NCBI RefSeq assembly: GCF_011397635.1
Contig: NC_064756.1
Span: 35,502,996 to 35,566,995, forward strand
DNA from: Epinephelus fuscoguttatus
Taxonomy: Eukaryota > Chordata > Actinopteri > Perciformes > Serranidae
Direction of reading: 5' to 3'
DNA length: 64,000 nucleotides
Below, in pieces: positions 57,998 to 64,000 of this stretch. The position numbers were made by a program, and so were the translations under genes. Position 1 is the first letter of the stretch, and each line of letters opens with the position of its first letter. The notes under the pieces are model-generated. The model made no database searches and was not told where the DNA came from. It worked only from the letters and a program-made list of their open reading frames with translations.

Positions 57998-58350
57998 TCT
58001 GGAGAAGCGTCAAGTACATTAATGTACATTGCTGGTCCTTGCCTCATATTGTAATTATGCTTGTGTGAATGCGCTGTTGTAACCCCAGGTGAAAAAAGTA
58101 TTGGGAATTGGGAAAATGTATTCATATGGAATGTCTCCGTTTTCCTTGTATGGGCAGAAAATATCTGTATAAATTGTAAATTTTGTAGGTTGTACTTGTG
58201 ACATTTATTAATAAAAGCGTCTAAAAATTGAAAATTGAAATTGGTTCACTTCAGCAAGTAAAACTAGCCCCAGTTTGAGAAGCTTGTACCTATACAATCT
58301 CCATGTTGTTAATTTGGCCGTCTGAACCCCCCATTGTACTATTCTTCTCC

Positions 58351-59094
58351 ATGCTTTCTTTCTCTCTTGCTTCACTCAACACCAGAGGACTGAGTGACCC
58401 CACTAAGTGCCTTACTGTTTTCACCTTTCTGCAATCTGAGTCGAGTTACATTTTCCTTTTGCAAGAATGTAACATCCCATATAGAGACAATTATAAGAAC
58501 TTTGAGGAAAGATGGACTCATGGACAATCTGTTTGGTCTGGTGATAACAAAAATCGGTCATCAGGGGTTGCGGTCCTGTTCAGAGGGCCTGAGTTTAATG
58601 TGCAAAAGGTGCAACGCTTAAGTGACGGGAGGATGTTGTGTGTTGATTTCACATACCAAAATATTGATTTGAGAATTATTAATGTGTATTGCCCAGTTGA
58701 GCTTCAAGAGCGTCTAGAGACTATACAAGAGATACAGCCACTTTTGTTATGCAATAGAACAGTAATTTTGGGGGGTGACTTTAATTGCCTGGTCAGGAAA
58801 GAGAAGCGATCATCCCATACAGTTGGTAAATTGGATTCCAATTCCACAGCCTTGACTAACCTCATACAGGATTTCAGACTTACAGACTCATACTGTTCCC
58901 AAAACCCCAACTCACCTGGTTTTACATGGTCCAATGGTCGAACACATTCCAGAATTGACTTTCTATTTACCAAAAAGGGACTGCAGGTTACACAAGCCTC
59001 AGTCAAGCCAGTCTACTTTTCTGACCATGCATTAATCAACTGCTCTATTGTTCTAAAGAATGCAAAAAAAAAAAAAAAGAAAAAAGCTCCTGGA
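58351..59094 (+). pseudogene. LINE ORF2 endonuclease domain
   Basis: MLSFSLASLNTRGLSDP starts the endonuclease; LLQECNIPYRDNY, GGDFNCLVRKEKR, SRIDFLFTKKG and FSDHALINCS follow. The frame is lost at an expanded A run (about 59064-59085). From there to 59420 homologous codons continue in other frames with several shifts. Confidence 0.88.
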
Positions 59095-59422
59095 AGCTGA
59101 ACATTTCTGTGCTACAAGATGAATGGGTGGTTAGAAAATTTAAGGAAAAGTTAACTCAATGGTCTTCTCTTCAGTTTGCTTTTGACTCCATCGGGGATTG
59201 GTGGGAAGATGTGAAAGATAGAGCTAAGTCCTTTATTTGTGGAGGAAGGTAAAAAAGCTGCAAAGAAGAAACGCTTTATGCTAAAAAAACAACAACAGGT
59301 TAAGCTGCAACAACTTTAAACATTGTCTTATGCTGGCTGGAATGTGGTTGATGACATAAATGTGCTGAAAAAAGGAATGCTAAGCATATACTCAGAGGTT
59401 AGCCGTGGCCTTCTAACACGCA

Positions 59423-60970
59423 GTGTTAGAAGGCCAAGAAGAAAATGAAAAATGCTCTAGATATTTTTTCAGGAAACTAGCACAGCCTAGGAACATAATG
59501 GAAGCGCTATATGATAAAAATGGTAATGAAAAGACTGAAATGAATGATATACTTACCGGTGTTCACTCCTTTTACTCAGATCTCTACAGAACTGAGGAGT
59601 TAGATGAAGCAAAAGTAACTGATGTTAATGGAAAACTAACTAAAGCAGTGAATAGTATGGCAAACAACAAAGCCCCGGGGTCAGACGGCCTGCCAAAAGA
59701 ATTCTATGTTACCTTCTGGGAAGAACTAAAGGGCCCACTTCTTGAAATGTTCAACAAGAGTTTGAGTATTGGAACATTACCATCATCCCTTAGAGAAGGC
59801 TCCATCACTCTCTTGTTCAAAAAAGGAAACAAAAAAGATATAAAAAATTGGCGCCCCCTCACACTACTTGGGGTTGACCGTAAAATTTTTGCGAAAGCAG
59901 TTTTCTTCCGTTTACACGAAGTAATAGATCAGATTGTAGGAGTAGAACAGACTTGTGTAGTATCAGGCCGAAGTATGAGTGACAATCTCGCCCTGGTGCG
60001 AGACTCTTATCTGTATGCAGTAGACTGCAAGCTTCCTCTCTGCATATCAGGCCTAGACTTAGAAAAGGCCTTTGATAAGATTAATCATGATTATTTAAAA
60101 AGAGTTTTGTTGAGTTTTGGCTTTGGTCCTCAGCTGAGGGCCTGGATCAATTTTTTGTATGTTAACTGTTTTAGTAAGGTTGTTGTGAATGGCACTTACA
60201 CTGCTCCCTTTAAGGTACAGGGTGGGGTTCGACAAGGTTGCCCTCTATCTGTCATTTTGTTTATTCTTGCGATGGAGCCTCTTGCTTGTGCGATCAAACA
60301 AGATCCCTCTATCCATGGCTTGCTTGTTCCGGGGAGTGGAGGGAGGGAAGCCAAAGTGTCACTGTACATGGACGATTTGACTATTTTATGCTGTGATAAC
60401 AGATCTGTTTTTAATAGTCTCAGATGGTGCGATCTCTTCTCTCGTGCCTCTAGGGCTAAACTAAACAGGGCCAAGAGTGAGATCTTATATCTGAACTGGT
60501 GGGAGGGTAAATTGGACCTTGGCCTGGAGGAAAAAACAGACAATAAAACTACTAGGGATTGAGATAGGGAGGAAGATGGAAATGGTAAATTGGGAACAAA
60601 GGCTCCCCAGAATAAAAGGGAAACTGCGCAGCTGGGAACAAAGAGATCTCACCATCACAGGGAAGGTCCTGGTCCTGAAGGCAGAGGTCCTGGCCTCCCT
60701 CACCTTTCTTGCAGCCACCTTACCAGTCCCCAGCTTCTTCCTCACTGCCCTGAGAAGAGCAATGTTCCAATTTATATGGGGCTCCCAGCAGGAATTATTA
60801 AAGAGAGACATTATGTACAGGCCTCTTGAAAAAGGTGGGAAGGCAGTACCTGATTTCAGCTCCAAACTTGATGCCCTGTTTCTTTGCCCAGTTATTAATG
60901 CGGTGTTATGTGATAGTGCCAGTCTATGCTCTAAGTTCGCAAAATTTTGGGTGGGTCGAGGGATTTTGGC
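59423..60970 (+). pseudogene. LINE ORF2 reverse transcriptase part
   Basis: 59436-60540 encodes the reverse transcriptase with NKAPGSDGLPKEFY, GLDLEKAFDKINHDYL, GVRQGCPLSVILFIL and LYMDDLTIL. A deletion at about 59620-59640 removes about 22 residues present in the neighbour. A base loss at about 60540 (GACAATAAAAC for GACAGAATAAAAC) shifts the frame, after which ITGKVLVLKAEVLASLTF continues to 60970. A perfect 13-bp palindrome at 59407-59435 also replaces normal codons. Confidence 0.88.
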
Positions 60971-61049
60971 TGGTATGGGTAAAAGGATTCTCCTAAGTGC
61001 AAAATTAGTAAGAAAACCATTGCAACATACAGCATGCATGAAATAAGTA

Positions 61050-63245
61050 AATTAAGAAAAGTAAAAATAAATAAATAAGGCTATTAGAAAAGGGTTTTGT
61101 CGATCATATTCAAAATCATTGGGTGTTCATGTTTACTCCAGTCCACATAGTTACAAAACAAATCTTTTTATATATCGGGGAAAAATGATTTTCCATTTTG
61201 TCTTGATGGAAGTTTTCCCCATTTCAAGACCTCACAATGGTATTGTTTGATTATTTCTTGTTTGATCCCATACACCAAACTCAATTCTGAACTTATATAG
61301 GTTTCTTTAATTAAATTACATCTGGCTTCCCACAATTTAACTTTGATCACAGAAATTAAGCATACTATTGGCAAGCGCTGGTTTTTCTTAACTTTTTTTT
61401 AACTCAAAATACACCATATCTCTATAATCAATTTCATTCAAACAAGGGAACTCACTTTTTAATTTCTGCCATATGGACTGTGCAAAGGAACATTCCCATA
61501 ATACATAGGCGATTGTTTCTACAATGTTGCATTTGTGTCTAGGACATGTTTTACTATTTGTTAACATTTGATCGTACAAGGTCTCACGGACCGGCAGCCT
61601 TCTGTGTAATACTAACCCATTAAAGTCCTTTAATCTGTTATCCAGTTCTTTTGGTTGTGATCTAATCCAAGTTATTGCAGGAATGCTCATTGTTTCAGAT
61701 AGTACTTGTTTAGTGACTAATTCACAATACAACAGTTTATGATTTTCTCTTAAGTTCGCATCTAAACATTCGGGGTTATTTTTGATCCACTTGACAATAT
61801 TTCCTAGGTGTAAAGGTAAGGCCTCTGCTTTTGTCAATCTATTATTCCATTTGACCAAGGGACGTAAAGGAAAACTCAGCCAAAATTTTAACAGACATTG
61901 ACACTTGTGTGAAAACTCCTCTGAGAGTAATTTAACTAAAGAAGAAAAAAACAAAACATTTAATTTTATAGGGATACATGGCAAATCTCTCCCTCCTGCC
62001 TCTATGGGCTGATAGATTCTTCCTCTCTTTATATATTCATATCCATTCCAAAAGAAGTTAAAGATCATTGAAGTTTACTTTTTTCTCAGACTTGTTGGTA
62101 AACTGAAAATGTAGGCGAGGTGCAGTAAACTGGGTAGGATATCTGCCTTCACCACCAGCACTTTCCTTGTAAATGTCAATCGTCTTTGTTTCCATAAGCC
62201 TAATTTTTTGTTTACTTTGTCAATTTTTGCCTTCCAGTTTACCAAACCGTCATCTTTAAGCCTGTGGAACTTGACACCCAGTATATTAACAGGGCCAGTA
62301 CATACTGACATCCCATGTGGACTTTCATTTCTATTTCTCCATGTACCTAAATATTTGATTTCTGATTTTGTTTTATTTATTTTTGAACCTGAGACCTCTG
62401 AGTACTCATCCATGGCACTTACAGCTTCAGCAAGACTTTGATCATCATTACAAAATAGAACTAAATCATCACAATATTGAGATAGTTTTACAGTTTCACC
62501 TCCAGGTAGTTTGATCCCCTTGATTCTTTCATTATTTCTAATTGCACATGCTAGTCGCTCAACATATAAAATATACAACAGAGCTGATAAGGCACATCCC
62601 TGTCTAACTCATTTGCCTTGGTTGATCAGCGGACTTAGGTTTTCATTTATGTTCACCCTGCTTCCCACATCGTTATACAAAGTTTTGATTATGTTGATGA
62701 AATTCTCACTGAAGCCAAACGTTTCAAGGGTGTTGAACATACAAACATAGTTCACCCTGTCAAAAGCTTTTTGCTGATCAATGGTCACTGAGATGGCAGA
62801 CTGGTTTCTATCTTGCAGGTAGGCCATTATGTCTCTATACAGACTAATGTTCCATGAGATTTTTCTGCCCTTCATTCCACGTGTCTGGTCATTTTCAACT
62901 ACATGCGGCATCACTTTTACCAGTCTATTTGTTTTAGCTTTACTTATGATTTTGTAGTCTATACAGAGCATTGTTATTGGTCTGTAATTTGACAGATCTT
63001 TGGGGTCGTCTTTTTTGTACAGCAGAGATATGATCCCCTCCCTCATTGATTGGCACATTCTCCCCATAGCAAGAATTTCTTTAACTACCTCAAGGAAATG
63101 AAGTCCTATCACATCCCAAAAATTAATATAGAATTTTTTTGACAGCCAGTCTATTCCTGGTGTTTTATTATCTTTCATTTCTTTTACTGCCCTGTATAGT
63201 TCCAACAATTCCACATCTTTTCCCAAGTCTTCAACCATTTCCATA
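61050..63245 (-). mobile_element. L1/Tx1-group LINE fragment, 5' truncated
   Basis: Minus-strand ORF2 from the reverse transcriptase to the C-terminus; no endonuclease or ORF1. The 3' end is near the A/T-rich (AAATA)n tract at 61055-61080. It is a different family from the U1 LINE: the catalytic motif is YCDD rather than YMDD. Confidence 0.8.
61388..63244 (-). pseudogene. LINE ORF2 reverse transcriptase with two in-frame stops
   Basis: From 63244 downwards: ELYRAVKEMKDNKTPGIDWL, LSNYRPITMLCIDYKIISKA, VTIDQQKAFDRVNY, then a TGA at 62606-62608 just before VRQGCALSALLY. The frame resumes with LSQYCDDLVLF (catalytic motif) and GSKINKTKSEIKYLG. A second stop (TAA, about 62070) follows TSLRKK, and the thumb and C-terminal part go on with MIFNFFWNG to a Cys/His cluster (CPRHKCNIVETIAYVLWEC). 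Only two stops in some 620 codons suggests a fairly young copy. Confidence 0.85.
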
Positions 63246-64000
63246 CACTGTAAAAAAAAAAATCCTAATTTTACGGTAAATAACTTTAAATTTTTACAGT
63301 AGTTTTCTGTATTTTAAAATTAGTATACAAAACTGTAAAATTACAGATATTTTCTGTAAATTAAGAACCCATCTGTTTTTTTAAAGTGTCATACCAGTAA
63401 TGACAAACTATGTTTATTTCTCATTTTTTTACAGAAAATTTACTGTATTAATTATACATTATCTTTCTGTTTTCTTAAATTACAGTCAAATTTATGTAAA
63501 ATAACAATAATTGTCTGTAATTAAACATGTAGCACATTATATTTATGGTTTATTTCTATACTAACAATCTAAAGTTTTTCTCTGTAAATTAACGATAAAT
63601 CTTATTGTTTTTATATTCATATGTACTTTTACATTCAGTCTCTGTAATTAAACATGTAGCTTGTTATATTATGGTTTTTTTCTATACTAACAATCTAATG
63701 TTTTTCTCTGTAATTTAACAGTAAATCTTATTAGTTTTACATTTATATGTACTTTTACATTCAATGTCTAATTAAACATGTAGCTCGTTATATTAAGGTT
63801 TATTTCTGTACTAACAATCTAATGTTTTTCTCTGTAAATTAACAGTAGATCTTAGTTTTATATTTATATGTACTTTTATATTCAATCTCTGTAATTGAAC
63901 ATGTAGCTCGTTATATTAAAGTTTATTTCCGTATTAACAATCTAATGTTTTTCTCTGTAAATTAATGGTAAATCTTATTAATTTTATATTTAGCCTATAT
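63246..64000. repeat. AT-rich tandem array, period about 124 bp
   Basis: The word AAACATGTAGC (last copy GAACATGTAGC) recurs at 63523, 63650, 63774 and 63897, at spacings of 127, 124 and 123. Each unit also has TACTAACAATCTAA and TTTTTCTCTGTAA. The left edge ACACTGTAAAAAAA then TTTTACGGTAAA resembles the end of a CACTA-type element, so the array may be the subterminal part of one. It runs off the window. Confidence 0.75.

Larger units (their letters stand above)
54114..58242 (+). mobile_element. Related LINE, 5' truncated, ORF2 intact
   Basis: Starts within ORF1 (at a point matching about residue 310 of the U1 copy) and keeps all of ORF2 and the 3' tail AAAAGCGTCTAAAAATTGAAAATTG, the same tail as the U1 copy. 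It is cut into the snRNA spacer at its left and meets another LINE through TTGGTT at its right. Confidence 0.9.
58247..60990 (+). mobile_element. Third LINE copy, broken and truncated at both ends
   Basis: Begins after GGTT with CACTTCAGC, like the first bases of the U1 copy (CACTTCAC), but within about ten bases joins sequence matching the end of ORF1 (AAACTAG...TTGTACCTATA), so ORF1 is deleted. It stops at AAAAGGATTC where the neighbour at 54114 continues. Its left half is clearly diverged from that neighbour and its right half (from about 59640) is almost identical. Confidence 0.88.

Overview
The window looks like teleost fish nuclear DNA: AT-rich, dense in transposons, with single-exon odorant receptor genes of the OR131-like type, a fish-style tRNA-derived SINE, and spliceosomal U2 and U1 snRNA genes. 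Apart from one intact receptor gene, the U2 gene and transposon ORFs, very little is conventional coding sequence. All calls are by eye; no search was run.

Layout. (1) 90-13200 and 34728-46537 are two direct copies of one segment, about 34.6 kb apart. Each holds a solo LTR, a candidate retrocopy with a nested repeat, an OR131-like receptor with frameshifts, and a Kolobok-like DNA transposon with a THAP-exon remnant. Copy A alone carries a 1650-bp inverted-repeat transposon with a clean 8-bp target duplication; copy B has the empty site. Copy B ends at a 100-N gap. (2) 13200-34700 holds a degenerate third version of parts of the segment, solo LTRs, a Ty3/Gypsy integrase remnant, an L2-type LINE tail, the one intact receptor (19851-20783, minus), a hAT transposase pseudogene split by an L1 element that itself carries two SINEs and a solo LTR, and a nested pair of inverted-repeat elements (31646-34108). 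(3) 46638-61000 is an snRNA array: a U2 gene, then a U1 gene split at about nucleotide 43 by a complete two-ORF LINE (48370-53525), then the start of a second array unit, then two related LINEs in tandem (54114-58242 and 58247-60990). (4) 61050-63245 is a minus-strand LINE fragment and 63246-64000 an AT-rich array with a period near 124 bp.

The most notable system is the LINE family lodged in U1. Both ORFs of the U1-inserted copy are open, it has the same orientation as U1, both U1 halves are present at its edges, and a GGTT motif recurs at the junction of the two downstream copies. This suggests a LINE family that targets U1 snRNA genes and may be transcribed from the U1 promoter. The second theme is local duplication of the odorant receptor locus; the two copies differ largely by one-base run-length changes that break the receptor at different places, so assembly or base-calling error has to be considered beside true pseudogenisation.
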